A stretch of DNA of 64,000 bases. Origin: Pseudooceanicola nanhaiensis DSM 18065. Lineage in GTDB: Bacteria > Pseudomonadota > Alphaproteobacteria > Rhodobacterales > Rhodobacteraceae. The translations under genes were made by a program, and so were the position numbers. Under the pieces are notes generated by a model, which did no database searches, was not told the origin of the DNA, and saw only the letters and a list, made by a program, of their open reading frames with translations. The DNA lies in contig NZ_JHZF01000013.1 in NCBI RefSeq assembly GCF_000688295.1, forward strand, positions 186,001 to 250,000, written 5' to 3'. Shown here one piece after another: positions 43,015 to 51,404 of this stretch; position 1 is the first letter of the stretch; every line of letters starts with the position of its first letter.

Positions 43015-43575
43015 ATGGACGAGACAGATCTTCTGCTGATGGCCTTCCAGGAGGCCCCCGTGGGCATCGTTCTCACCGAGGACCGGACCATCCGGGCCTG
43101 CAACGCCACCTTTGCGCGCCTCTTCGGCCACCCGGAGAGCGCGCTCATCGGCCAGAGCTTCCGGCTTCTCTACGAGACCGAGCGCGAGTTCGAGGAGATC
43201 CGCGACATCGGCCTCGCGCCGCTGCGCGACAGCGGCACCTATTCCGACGAACGCCTGATCCGGCGGATCGACGGCACCCGCCTCTGGGTCCGGTTCCGCG
43301 CCCGGACGCTGACGCCCGAGACGCCGCTGGCCCGGCTGGTGATGTCCTTCGCTCCCCTGCCCCGCCCCGCCGCGGCGACGGTCGCGCTCACGCCCAGGGA
43401 ACGCGATGTGGTGTCAGGGCTGGCGCATGGGCGGACCTCGAAAGAGATCGCCCGGCACCTCGGCCTGTCCCCGCGCACGATCGAGGACGTCCGCGCCCGG
43501 CTGCTCCGCAAGTTCGAGGTGAGAAATGTTACCGAATTGCTCACGCGGTTGACGGGACCGGGGATTTCCGGCTGA
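43015..43575 (+). CDS. PAS domain-containing LuxR-type transcriptional regulator
   Basis: 186 aa. An N-terminal PAS domain (~5-115, FQEAPVGIVLTEDRTIRACNATFARLFGH begins it) senses an unknown ligand. A C-terminal LuxR/GerE helix-turn-helix (~122-180) follows, with LTPRERDVVSGLAHG, SKEIARHLGLSPRTIEDVRARLLRKF. There is no receiver domain, so control is by ligand rather than phosphorylation. It is divergent from the M20/peptide-importer operon and the obvious candidate regulator of it. The start at 43015 follows GCGAGGTG. Confidence 0.88.
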   Translation: MDETDLLLMAFQEAPVGIVLTEDRTIRACNATFARLFGHPESALIGQSFRLLYETEREFEEIRDIGLAPLRDSGTYSDERLIRRIDGTRLWVRFRARTLTPETPLARLVMSFAPLPRPAAATVALTPRERDVVSGLAHGRTSKEIARHLGLSPRTIEDVRARLLRKFEVRNVTELLTRLTGPGISG

Positions 43576-43671
43576 ATTCCGCCTGTTAACCACCATTTCG
43601 CGTTGCTCCGGACGGGCAGGACATCTAACCACGCGCGACTTGGAAGAACGGGCAGGGCGGACAAAAGGGTT

Positions 43672-44754
43672 ATGAAGGCCGATTCCCATCCTGCGCAGGC
43701 GGCTCGGCTCGCCGCCCTGCGCGATTACGATATCCTGGACACCGCGCCGGAGGAGATGTTCGACGACATCATCCGGCTGGCATCCGAGATATGCGAGATG
43801 CCCATGTCGCTGATCAGCTTCGTCGATGCGGAGCGTCAGTGGTTCAAGGCCGAGACCGGGCTGGGGACGCAGGAGACGCCGCTCGACCAGTCGATCTGCG
43901 CGCATGCGATCCTGACGGACGGCTTTCTCGAGGTCCGCGACACCCAGCTCGACGCGCGCACGCGTGACAACCCGCTGGTGACGGGCGATCCGAACCTGCG
44001 CTTCTATGCCGGGGCGGTGCTTTTCACGCCCCAGGGGCTGCCGCTCGGCACGCTCTGCGTGCTGGACGACAAGCCGCGCGAACTGACCCCGCTGCAACGG
44101 CAGACGCTGAAGGTGCTGGCGAAGCAGGTGATGACCCAGCTCGACCTTCGCCGCGCGCTGCGCGAGGCCGAGATCCTGCGGCGCGAGGTCGATCACCGGG
44201 TGAAGAACTCGCTGCAATCGGTCTCGTCCCTGACCCGTCTTCAGGCGCGCCGGGCCGATAGTCCGGACACCCGCCATGCGCTCGACCTCGTGCGCCGGCG
44301 CGTGGACACGGTGGCGGCCCTGCACGAGGCGCTCTACCGCGCCGAGAGCGACGGGCTGGTCGCGATGAAGCCCTTCGTCGAGAAGGTCGCCGCGCTGATC
44401 CGGGGCTCCGCGCCCGAAGGGGTGCGCATCCGCACCGACGTGCCGGATGCCGACATCTCGCCCAGCCAGGCGACGGGACTGGGAATCATCCTGAACGAAT
44501 TCGCGTCGAACTCGTTCAAGCACGCCTTCCCGGAAGGCCGCGGCGGCATGCTGTGGATCACCGCCTCCTGCAACGGCGAAGAGGTCAGCTTGACCTGCGC
44601 CGACGACGGTGTGGGTTTCGAGGGCGAGTCCGACGGCAAGTCGCTGGGCCTGAAGGTGATGGAGACCTCCGCCCACCAGATGAAGGCCCAATACGACCTG
44701 AGCACGGGCGGCGACGGCACGGTCCTGAAACTGGCGTTCCCCGCGGATTGCTGA
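43672..44754 (+). CDS. GAF domain sensor histidine kinase, HWE/HisKA_2 type
   Basis: 360-aa soluble kinase. A GAF domain (~15-155; SLISFVDAERQWFKAETGLG, FYAGAVLFTPQGLPLGTLCVLDD) precedes a HisKA_2 dimerisation helix with phospho-His175 in DHRVKNSLQSV, and an ATPase region with NEFASNSFKHAFP and DDGVGFEG. GAF segments of this form occur in LOV/GAF-HWE kinases of alphaproteobacteria, many feeding the general stress response, but no response regulator, phyR or nepR is nearby. The start at 43672 excludes an arginine-rich upstream extension. Confidence 0.88.
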   Translation: MKADSHPAQAARLAALRDYDILDTAPEEMFDDIIRLASEICEMPMSLISFVDAERQWFKAETGLGTQETPLDQSICAHAILTDGFLEVRDTQLDARTRDNPLVTGDPNLRFYAGAVLFTPQGLPLGTLCVLDDKPRELTPLQRQTLKVLAKQVMTQLDLRRALREAEILRREVDHRVKNSLQSVSSLTRLQARRADSPDTRHALDLVRRRVDTVAALHEALYRAESDGLVAMKPFVEKVAALIRGSAPEGVRIRTDVPDADISPSQATGLGIILNEFASNSFKHAFPEGRGGMLWITASCNGEEVSLTCADDGVGFEGESDGKSLGLKVMETSAHQMKAQYDLSTGGDGTVLKLAFPADC

Positions 44755-44853
44755 CCCGGGCCCGGGATTTCCCGGGAAGCCCCGTGACCCTCGACCACCG
44801 CTTCGACCTCGGGGACGGGCTGATCACCCGGCCCGAGATCTCGTGAAACGGCA

Positions 44854-44879
44854 ACGGGGCGGCCATGGGGCCGCCCCGT
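44854..44879. terminator. Hairpin between convergent kinase and livF genes
   Basis: ACGGGGCGGCC (44854-44864) pairs with GGCCGCCCCGT (44869-44879), 11 bp perfect around ATGG. It lies between converging stops, with no clear T-run. Confidence 0.6.
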
Positions 44880-44960
44880 GCAGGACGTCTCAGGACCAGG
44901 CCGGTCGCCGTGCCCGGCGCTCCACCGGAGCCCTGGCCCGGCGAAGCCGGGTCCGGACCA

Positions 44961-45722
44961 TCACACCTCCAGCCATTCCTTCCGCACGTCGTCGCGTGTC
45001 TTGAAGTCGGCCGGGGTGCCGCCGTAGACGATCTCGCCGTGGCCCATCACGTAGACCCGGTTCGCGATCCGGAGCGCGATGGAGAGCTTCTGCTCGACCA
45101 GCAGGATCGACACGCCGGACTTGGCGATCTCGGCGATCATGTCGCCGACCTGCTGCACGATCTTGGGCGCGAGACCCTCGGTCGGCTCGTCGATGATGAT
45201 CAGCTCCGGGTCGCCCATGAGCGTCCGGCACATCGTCAGCATCTGCTTCTCGCCGCCCGAGAGCACGCCCGCCATGTTGTCCGCCCGGCTTCGCAGGTTG
45301 GGGAACATGTCGAGCATCTGGTCGACGTCGTATTTGCCCGGGTTGCGCAGGTCCTTGACCCCCAGCATGAGGTTCTGGCGCACCGTCATCGTCGGGAAGA
45401 TGTCCCGGCTCTCGGGCACGTAGCCGAGACCCAGCCGGGCGATCTTGTGGTTCGGCATGCCGCCGATCTCCTGCCCCTTGAACTTGACGGAGCCGACGGG
45501 CGTCACCTCGCCCATGATGGCCTTGGCGGTGGTGGAGCGACCCACCCCGTTGCGGCCCAGGAGCGCGATGACCTCGCCCGGCATGATCTCCATGTTCACG
45601 CCGTGCAGGACGTGGGACTTGCCGTAATAGGCATGCAGGTCCGAAACCTTCAGCATCGGCTCACCGCTCGGCGGAGGGGCGATGTCGGGCGTATGGGCGG
45701 TGTCGACGTGGAAATCGCTCAT
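44961..45722 (-). CDS. Branched-chain-type ABC importer ATPase, LivF-like, Walker A Lys replaced by Arg
   Basis: 253-aa ATPase of the LivF group, preceded by about 22 extra N-terminal residues. Walker A reads GRNGVGRS: the invariant lysine is Arg62 (codon 45537-45539 on the minus strand). The remaining motifs are intact: signature LSGGEKQML, Walker B LIIIDEPTEGL and the switch region VEQKLSIAL. Loss of the Walker A lysine normally cripples ATP hydrolysis, so this half-site may be regulatory or catalytically weak. The ATG overlaps the stop of the LivG-like gene. Confidence 0.92.
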   Translation of the reverse strand: MSDFHVDTAHTPDIAPPPSGEPMLKVSDLHAYYGKSHVLHGVNMEIMPGEVIALLGRNGVGRSTTAKAIMGEVTPVGSVKFKGQEIGGMPNHKIARLGLGYVPESRDIFPTMTVRQNLMLGVKDLRNPGKYDVDQMLDMFPNLRSRADNMAGVLSGGEKQMLTMCRTLMGDPELIIIDEPTEGLAPKIVQQVGDMIAEIAKSGVSILLVEQKLSIALRIANRVYVMGHGEIVYGGTPADFKTRDDVRKEWLEV

Positions 45723-46492
45723 GCCGGTTCTCCCTCGATGTGATCGGCTTCCTCGCCGAGATAGGCCTCGCGCACCCGCGGATCGCCGCGGATCTCGGAC
45801 GGCGCGCCGGTGGCGATGATCTCGCCGTAGACGAGCACCGAGATCCGGTCGGCCAGACCGAAGACCACGCCCATGTCGTGCTCCACGATCAGGAGCGTCT
45901 TGCCCTTCGCGGCCTTCTCGATCAGCTCCACCGCGCGGTCGGTCTCGGAATGGGACATCCCGGCGGTCGGTTCGTCGAGCATGATGACCTCGGCGCCGCC
46001 CGCGATGGTGATCGCGATCTCGAGCGTCCGCTGGTCCGCATAGGGCAGGAGCGAGGCGGGCAGGTTCGCCTTGTCGAGCAGCCCGACGTCCTCGAGGATA
46101 TGGGCCGTCTTCTCCTGCACTTCCTTCAGGTTGCCGATGTTGCGCCAGAAGGAATAGCCGTAGCCCATCGAGTAGAGCACGCCGCAGCGCACGTTCTCGC
46201 GCACCGTCATGTTGGCGAAGATGTTCGAGACCTGGAACGAACGGGACAGCCCCATCCGGTTGATCTGGAACGGTTTCTTGCCCGATATGACGGCGCCGTT
46301 GAGTTGCACCTCGCCATCCGAGAGCGAGTAGAGCCCGGAGACGAGGTTGAACAGCGTCGACTTCCCGGCCCCGTTGGGACCGATGATCGCGTGCCGCTCA
46401 CCGCGGGCGATCTCGAGGTTCACGCCCTGGATGATCTTGGCGGGGCCGAAGCTCTTGTGGACGTTGACGAGTTTCAGAGCAGGGGGGTGCAT
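45719..46492 (-). CDS. Branched-chain-type ABC importer ATPase, LivG-like, altered signature motif
   Basis: 257-aa ATPase with a normal Walker A (GPNGAGKSTLFN) and Walker B (VIMLDEPTAGM). The signature region reads LLPYADQRTLEIA where LivG proteins usually have a LxYGxQRRLEIA pattern, so the signature Gly is Ala. In an ABC dimer the signature of this subunit completes the site of the LivF partner, whose Walker A is also altered. Overlaps livF-like; follows the permease with a 3-base gap. Confidence 0.92.
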   Translation of the reverse strand: MHPPALKLVNVHKSFGPAKIIQGVNLEIARGERHAIIGPNGAGKSTLFNLVSGLYSLSDGEVQLNGAVISGKKPFQINRMGLSRSFQVSNIFANMTVRENVRCGVLYSMGYGYSFWRNIGNLKEVQEKTAHILEDVGLLDKANLPASLLPYADQRTLEIAITIAGGAEVIMLDEPTAGMSHSETDRAVELIEKAAKGKTLLIVEHDMGVVFGLADRISVLVYGEIIATGAPSEIRGDPRVREAYLGEEADHIEGEPA

Positions 46493-46495
46493 GGC

Positions 46496-47761
46496 TCAGA
46501 CCTCCTCTTGCTTGCGGGTGACGTGGCGGAGCACGGCCACGCCCGCGACGAACGGGATGATGCCGATGATCCATGTCAGGATGGCGTCATGCGGCAGGGC
46601 GATGCCGAAGGGCTCCCAGACCTCGCCGTAGCCTTCCGACCAGCGGAACGCGACCTCGACGAAGACGATGATGCCGATCGCCAGCAGGAAGACGCCCGCC
46701 AGCTGCTGCGCCCACTTGCCCATCAGATGCCCCCGGTCGGGCGAGCGGATGCCGCGCCAGAAGCCGAAGACGATCCCGGCGATCCCGTCGGGCAGGAACA
46801 TCACCACGCAGATGAACATGATGCCGAGATAGAGCAGCCAGCCCGCGGTGTAATCGCTGAGGTTGGAGCCCATGTAGGTCATCACGATCGCCCCCATGAT
46901 CGGCCCGCTGAAGTAGCGGATGCCGCCCACGTAGGCCGCGATCAGGATCGCGCCCGAGGGCAGGAGAGACAGGCTCTCCGGCGTGAAGATCTCGTCCTGC
47001 ACCGCCGACATCCCGCCGGCCATGCCCGCGAAGGCCCCGGCGAAGATGAAGACGAGGTAGCGCACGCGCGTCGGGTTGTAGCCGATGAACTGCACGCGCT
47101 CGGGGTTGTCCCGGGTCGCCTCGGAGAGCTTGCCCAGCGGGGTGCGGGTGAACATGTACATCGCCACCACACCCAGGAAGGTCCAGAAGGCGATGAACCA
47201 GTAGACCTCCTCGAGCGGACCGAGGGAAAGGCCGAGGAACTCGGGCCCCGCCATCCGGTCGCCCGAGATGCCCATCTCGCCGCCGAAGAGGCTGTCGAAC
47301 ATGTAGGCGAAGGCCGCCATCAGCTCGGCCACGCCCAGCGAGATCATCGCGAAGGCGGTGCCCGCGCGACGGCAGGAGGGCCAGCCGATCACCGCGCCTG
47401 CCAGCGCGCCCATGGCGAAGCCGAAGACGGGCATGGAGAAGACCGGCAGGTTGCCCCAGAAGCCGCCGTCGGCCGCGTCGATCCAGTTCAGGATGTGGAC
47501 GCAGAAATAGCCGCCGAGGCCGAGGTAGACCGCATGGCCGAAGGTCAGCAGACCCGCCCGGCCGAGCAGCATGTTGAAGCTGAGCGCGAAGACGATGTTG
47601 ATCCCGATGTGGTTCAGCAGCGTCATCGTCGTCCGCGACGGCCCGAAGAACGGGATCACGATCAGCACCAGCCCGAACAGGATGAAGGGCAGGACGCGCT
47701 CGCGGAACTTCTCGCCCGAGCTGGGCGCGAGGGCCGCGGAATTTGTGGTCATGTCGGTCAT
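46496..47761 (-). CDS. Branched-chain-type ABC importer permease, LivM-like
   Basis: 421-aa inner-membrane permease, about 10 hydrophobic segments. The LivM hallmark region GRAGLLTFGHAVYLGLGGYF is present, as is the cytoplasmic EAA-like loop GKLSEATRDNPERVQFIGYNP. It is longer than typical LivM (about 300-360 aa), with an extra C-terminal part beyond residue 330 containing two hydrophobic stretches (FLLAIGIIVFVEVAF, ILTWIIGIIPFVAGVAV). It overlaps the LivH-like gene by 4 bases. Confidence 0.92.
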   Translation of the reverse strand: MTDMTTNSAALAPSSGEKFRERVLPFILFGLVLIVIPFFGPSRTTMTLLNHIGINIVFALSFNMLLGRAGLLTFGHAVYLGLGGYFCVHILNWIDAADGGFWGNLPVFSMPVFGFAMGALAGAVIGWPSCRRAGTAFAMISLGVAELMAAFAYMFDSLFGGEMGISGDRMAGPEFLGLSLGPLEEVYWFIAFWTFLGVVAMYMFTRTPLGKLSEATRDNPERVQFIGYNPTRVRYLVFIFAGAFAGMAGGMSAVQDEIFTPESLSLLPSGAILIAAYVGGIRYFSGPIMGAIVMTYMGSNLSDYTAGWLLYLGIMFICVVMFLPDGIAGIVFGFWRGIRSPDRGHLMGKWAQQLAGVFLLAIGIIVFVEVAFRWSEGYGEVWEPFGIALPHDAILTWIIGIIPFVAGVAVLRHVTRKQEEV

Positions 47762-48690
47762 ACTTCACGGTCCCCCATCAGGCCGGTCGGTTTCACGATG
47801 AGGATCAGCACCAGCAGCAGGAAGGGCAGCATCGGCGCCATGGAGGAGATGGTGATCTCGCCCACTTCCGAGGCCGGAGAGAGGCCGAGGAAGCCGAAGA
47901 TGTCCGCCAGCGAGGCGTTGATCGACACCGCCGAGGTCTGCAGGATCCCGATCAGCATCGCCGCGATGAAGGCGCCCTCCAGCGAGCCGAGCCCGCCGAC
48001 GACGACCACCACGAAGACGATCGGCCCCATCTGCACGGCCATGGCCGGGTCGGTGATGAAGTAGTTGCCGCCGATCACCCCCGCGAGGCCCGCCAGCGCA
48101 CAGCCCGCGCCGAACACGCCCATGAAGACGAGCGGCACGTTATGGCCGAGATGGCCGACCATGTGGGGATGGGTCAGCGCCGCCTGGATGATCAGGCCGA
48201 TGCGCGTCTTCTTCAGCATGTACCAGAGGAAGATCAGCATCGCGACGGCGACGAAGAACATGAAGATCCGGTAGGCGGGATAATCCGCGCCGTAGAGCGT
48301 GAAGAGCGTGAAGTTCAGCGAGTCCGGCACCTGGTAGTTCACCGAGGTCCGGCCCCAGATGATCTTGACGATCTCGTCGATCAGGTAGGCCAGCCCGAAG
48401 GTGAAGAGCAGCTCGGCCACGTGGCCGTTGGCATGCACCCGCCTCAGACCCCATTTCTCGACGCCCATGCCGATGACGCCCACGAGGACCGGCGCGATGA
48501 AGAGCGCGAGCCAGAAGCTCGAGACCCCCATGATTGTGTAAGCGAAATACGCGCCCAGCATGTAGAAGCTGGCATGCGCGAAGTTCAGAACGCCCATCAT
48601 CGAGAAGATGAGCGTCAGCCCGCTGGAGAGCATGAAGAGCAACAGCCCGTAGATCACGCCGTTCAGCAGGGAAAAAACGATCGTTTCCAT
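47758..48690 (-). CDS. Branched-chain-type ABC importer permease, LivH-like
   Basis: 310-aa permease with about eight membrane segments. It begins with the typical LLNGVIYGLLLFMLSSGLTLIFSMMGVLNFAHASFY stretch of the LivH family (positions ~7-43) and carries the EAA-type loop around KKTRIGLIIQAALTHPHM. It partners the LivM-like subunit. The 119-base gap to the binding-protein gene holds a strong hairpin, which probably sets the high receptor-to-permease ratio. Confidence 0.92.
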   Translation of the reverse strand: METIVFSLLNGVIYGLLLFMLSSGLTLIFSMMGVLNFAHASFYMLGAYFAYTIMGVSSFWLALFIAPVLVGVIGMGVEKWGLRRVHANGHVAELLFTFGLAYLIDEIVKIIWGRTSVNYQVPDSLNFTLFTLYGADYPAYRIFMFFVAVAMLIFLWYMLKKTRIGLIIQAALTHPHMVGHLGHNVPLVFMGVFGAGCALAGLAGVIGGNYFITDPAMAVQMGPIVFVVVVVGGLGSLEGAFIAAMLIGILQTSAVSINASLADIFGFLGLSPASEVGEITISSMAPMLPFLLLVLILIVKPTGLMGDREV

Positions 48691-48747
48691 GATCTTCCCC
48701 GTCGGCCCCTTGCCGGGCCGTTCCGTGTTTGCCTGTCCCGAGAGAAA

Positions 48748-48781
48748 GGGGCGCCACGTCCGGTCGTGAACGTGGCGCCCC
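48748..48781 (-). terminator. Attenuating hairpin between receptor and permease genes
   Basis: GGGGCGCCACGT (48748-48759) pairs perfectly over 12 bp with 48770-48781 around a 10-nt loop. On the minus strand it is followed by TTTCTCTC. It sits after the binding-protein stop, a common site for partial termination or 3'-end protection. Confidence 0.7.
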
Positions 48782-48809
48782 GATCAGAGCGATGTCGGCG
48801 CCGCCTGGA

Positions 48810-50045
48810 TTACTCCGGGCGCTCCATTTCGCAGGTCGTGGGCTCTTCGGCCGCCGAGGCGTCGATGGTGCCGTTGTCCACGAGCACCCAGCCGAGGTCG
48901 ATGTTGTCGACACCGTACTTCACGTCCTTCGAAACGGTCGAGATGTACAGGTTCTGCTGGGCCTGGTGATCCTCGGCCCGCATCGTGACGGGGCCGTAGG
49001 CGCCCTCGACGGTCAGACCTTCGAGCGCCTTGGCGACCTCGATCGGTTCGTTGGACCCGGCCTTCTCGGCCGCGGCCTTCAGCATCTCGGCCGCCACGAA
49101 GGCACGGTGGTAGTAGTAGTCGTAATCGGGGAAGCGCTGCTTGTATTCCTCGATCAGGGCGTATTGCTCATCCGACGCTTCCTGGTTGGTGACGCCTTCG
49201 GACACCTGGTAGAGGGTGTCGATGGAGCCTTCGCCCAGGGCCGCGACCGCACCCAGCGACCCGCCGTAGAAGGTCAGGAACGGGATGGTCAGGCCGGAAT
49301 CGGCGGCGGCCTTCACCAGCAGGGTCATGTCCTGGCCCCAGTTGCCGGTGATCACGGCGTCCGCTTCGGACTGGATGATCTTCTGGATGTAGGGGGTGAA
49401 GTCCTTCACCTTCGCCAGCGGGTGCAGCTCGTTGCCGACGATCTCGATCGAGCTGTCCTTCTCGCCCAGCTGCTTCTCGGCCGCGGCGGCCACGGCTTCG
49501 CCGAAGACGTAGTCCTGACCGATCAGATAGACCTTCTGGATGTCGTCGCGCGCGGTGATCCAGTCGGTGATCGCGTTCATCTTCATGTCCGCATGCGCGT
49601 CGAAGCGGAAGTGCCAGAACGAGCAGGCCTCGTTGGTGAAGGCCGGCGTCACGGCGGCGTAGTTCATGAACAGAACTTCTTCACCCGGGTTCCGTGCGTT
49701 GTGCTTGTTCACCGCATCGATGATCGCGGCGGCCACGGACGAGCCGTTGCCCTGGAAGATGTAGCGGGCGCCCGAGTCGATCGCCTTCTGCAGCTGGACC
49801 AGCGATTCCTTGGGCGAGACCTTGTTGTCGTAGCCCGTCAGCTCGACCTGCTCGCCGTTGATGCCGCCCTCGTTGTTGATGTGCTCGAACGCCAGCTTGT
49901 ACGAGGTGAAGGCCGCATCGCCCGAGGGGCCCATCGGACCGGACAGCGGATCGATGAAGGCGATCTTCATCTCGGCATAGGCAGAGCCCGCCATCGCCAT
50001 GAACGAAACGGAAGCCGCGAGAGCGGCGCGCGTGAACTTTGTCAT
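48810..50045 (-). CDS. Branched-chain-type ABC importer binding protein, LivK-like
   Basis: 411-aa periplasmic receptor of the Peripla_BP_6 group. The signal peptide ends near SAYA, followed by EMKIAFIDPLSGPMGPSGDAAF, the ligand-contacting start typical of this family; FEHINNEGGING and IFQGNGSSVAAAI are also characteristic. The substrate need not be an amino acid: many such receptors bind aromatic or acyl carboxylates, and this one is divergent from an acyl-CoA catabolic operon. Strong GGGAGG ribosome site upstream. Confidence 0.92.
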   Translation of the reverse strand: MTKFTRAALAASVSFMAMAGSAYAEMKIAFIDPLSGPMGPSGDAAFTSYKLAFEHINNEGGINGEQVELTGYDNKVSPKESLVQLQKAIDSGARYIFQGNGSSVAAAIIDAVNKHNARNPGEEVLFMNYAAVTPAFTNEACSFWHFRFDAHADMKMNAITDWITARDDIQKVYLIGQDYVFGEAVAAAAEKQLGEKDSSIEIVGNELHPLAKVKDFTPYIQKIIQSEADAVITGNWGQDMTLLVKAAADSGLTIPFLTFYGGSLGAVAALGEGSIDTLYQVSEGVTNQEASDEQYALIEEYKQRFPDYDYYYHRAFVAAEMLKAAAEKAGSNEPIEVAKALEGLTVEGAYGPVTMRAEDHQAQQNLYISTVSKDVKYGVDNIDLGWVLVDNGTIDASAAEEPTTCEMERPE

Positions 50046-50195
50046 TTATTTCCTCCCGAAATAGAAAAGCCCAACCTGATCAGGCTTTCCTTGCCGACGA
50101 TCAAAAGGTCTGCTAGCCCCGTTGTCAAGCGACTAGCAAAATTAAATTCTGCATTGCAGAAGTGGACCTTTGCCGCTTGTCTTGGGAGGAGTGAA
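50046..50195. promoter_or_regulatory. Divergent promoter region, Liv-type importer versus acyl-CoA operon
   Basis: This is a 150-base AT-richer region. TGCTAG (50112-50117) and CTAGCA (50134-50139) are an inverted pair 16 bases apart, and TCTGC-ATT-GCAGA (50149-50161) is a perfect 5-3-5 palindrome 34 bases before the acd ATG. Either could bind a regulator coordinating uptake and catabolism. No regulator gene is adjacent. Confidence 0.4.
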
Positions 50196-51392
50196 ATGAG
50201 CCGTTTCAGCACGGAACCGGACCTGTTCCGGCAGGAGATTGCAAGTTACATTTCCGACAATTGTTCCGCCGAATTGCGCGGGATTCCCGCAGGCCGGCGC
50301 GAGGTCTGCTGGGGCGGCAAGCGGTTCAGGTTCTCGTCCGATGCGCAGCGCGACTGGATGAATGCCGCGGCGGCCGTCGGGCTGACGGCCCCGCGCTGGC
50401 CCGAGGCCTACGGCGGGGCGGGTCTGAGCCGCGAGCAGGAGAAGATCTTCCGCGAGGAGATGCGGAAGGCCAAGGCGCCCTCGCCACTCGAATCGTTCGG
50501 GCTCTGGATGCTCGGGCCGGCGCTGCTGGCCTTCGGCACCGAGGAACAGAAGACGCATTTCCTGCCGCAGATCACCCGTGGCGAGATCCGCTGGTGCCAG
50601 GGCTATTCCGAACCGGGGGCCGGGTCGGACCTCGCCTCCGTCCAGACGCGGGCCGAGGACAAGGGCGATCACTGGCTGGTCAACGGCTCGAAGATCTGGA
50701 CCTCCTACGCCAACCATGCCGACTGGATCTTCGCGCTGGTGAGGACCGATCGCGAGGCGCCCAAGCACAAGGGCATCTCGTTCATGCTGATCGACATGGA
50801 GAGCGAGGGCGTCTCGACCAAGCCGATCAAGCTGATCTCGGGCATGTCGCCCTTCTGCGAGACCTTCTTCGACAACGTGAAGGTGCCCAAGAGCTACGGC
50901 GAGGGGATCTCCTCGATCGTGGGCGAGCAGAACCGGGGCTGGGACGTGGCCAAGCACCTGCTGACCCACGAGCGCACCATGATCGGCGGCGGCGGCGGTG
51001 GCGGCATCCTGGGCGGGCGGTCCCTAGGCGACTTCCTGAACTCGCTCGAGGACGGCGTGATGGACGATCCGGTGATCCGGTCCGAGGCGATGGAGCTCGA
51101 GATCGACAGCCTCGCCATGGCGATGACGATGGAGCGCTATGGCGACATGGCGAAGGCCGGGGGCGTCGGGAACGCCTCGGCCATGCTCAAGTACTACGGG
51201 ACCGAGCTGAACAAGCGCCGGTATGAGCTGCTGATGTCGGCGGGCGGCGCCTATGCGACCGAGTGGGACGGGCCCTTCGGCTCCACCGCGCCGGAATGGC
51301 TGCGCACCAAGGCCAACTCGATCGAGGGCGGCACGTCGGAGGTGATGCTCGACATCATCTCGAAACGTGTCCTCGAACTGCCCTCGAAGTAA
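50196..51392 (+). CDS. Acyl-CoA dehydrogenase, subunit-like 1 (has catalytic Glu)
   Basis: 398-aa ACAD. The N-terminal helical part leads to the substrate/FAD loop CQGYSEPGAGSDLASVQTRA. The catalytic base position is Glu377 in SIEGGTSEV. The RxQFG-type FAD motif is absent: that stretch is replaced by a Gly-rich insert (seven consecutive Gly) and GGRSLGDF. The HGGxG segment is also missing. The next gene has exactly these missing elements, so the two probably form a heteromeric enzyme. First gene of the operon, start after GGGAGGAG. Confidence 0.9.
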   Translation: MSRFSTEPDLFRQEIASYISDNCSAELRGIPAGRREVCWGGKRFRFSSDAQRDWMNAAAAVGLTAPRWPEAYGGAGLSREQEKIFREEMRKAKAPSPLESFGLWMLGPALLAFGTEEQKTHFLPQITRGEIRWCQGYSEPGAGSDLASVQTRAEDKGDHWLVNGSKIWTSYANHADWIFALVRTDREAPKHKGISFMLIDMESEGVSTKPIKLISGMSPFCETFFDNVKVPKSYGEGISSIVGEQNRGWDVAKHLLTHERTMIGGGGGGGILGGRSLGDFLNSLEDGVMDDPVIRSEAMELEIDSLAMAMTMERYGDMAKAGGVGNASAMLKYYGTELNKRRYELLMSAGGAYATEWDGPFGSTAPEWLRTKANSIEGGTSEVMLDIISKRVLELPSK

Positions 51393-51404
51393 GGAGCCCG
51401 CGCG

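Noticed and set aside
44786-44846. Short 20-codon frame with a GTG start between the kinase and livF-like genes
   Set aside because: There is no ribosome site, it is too short to judge and has no known family. It is most likely chance.
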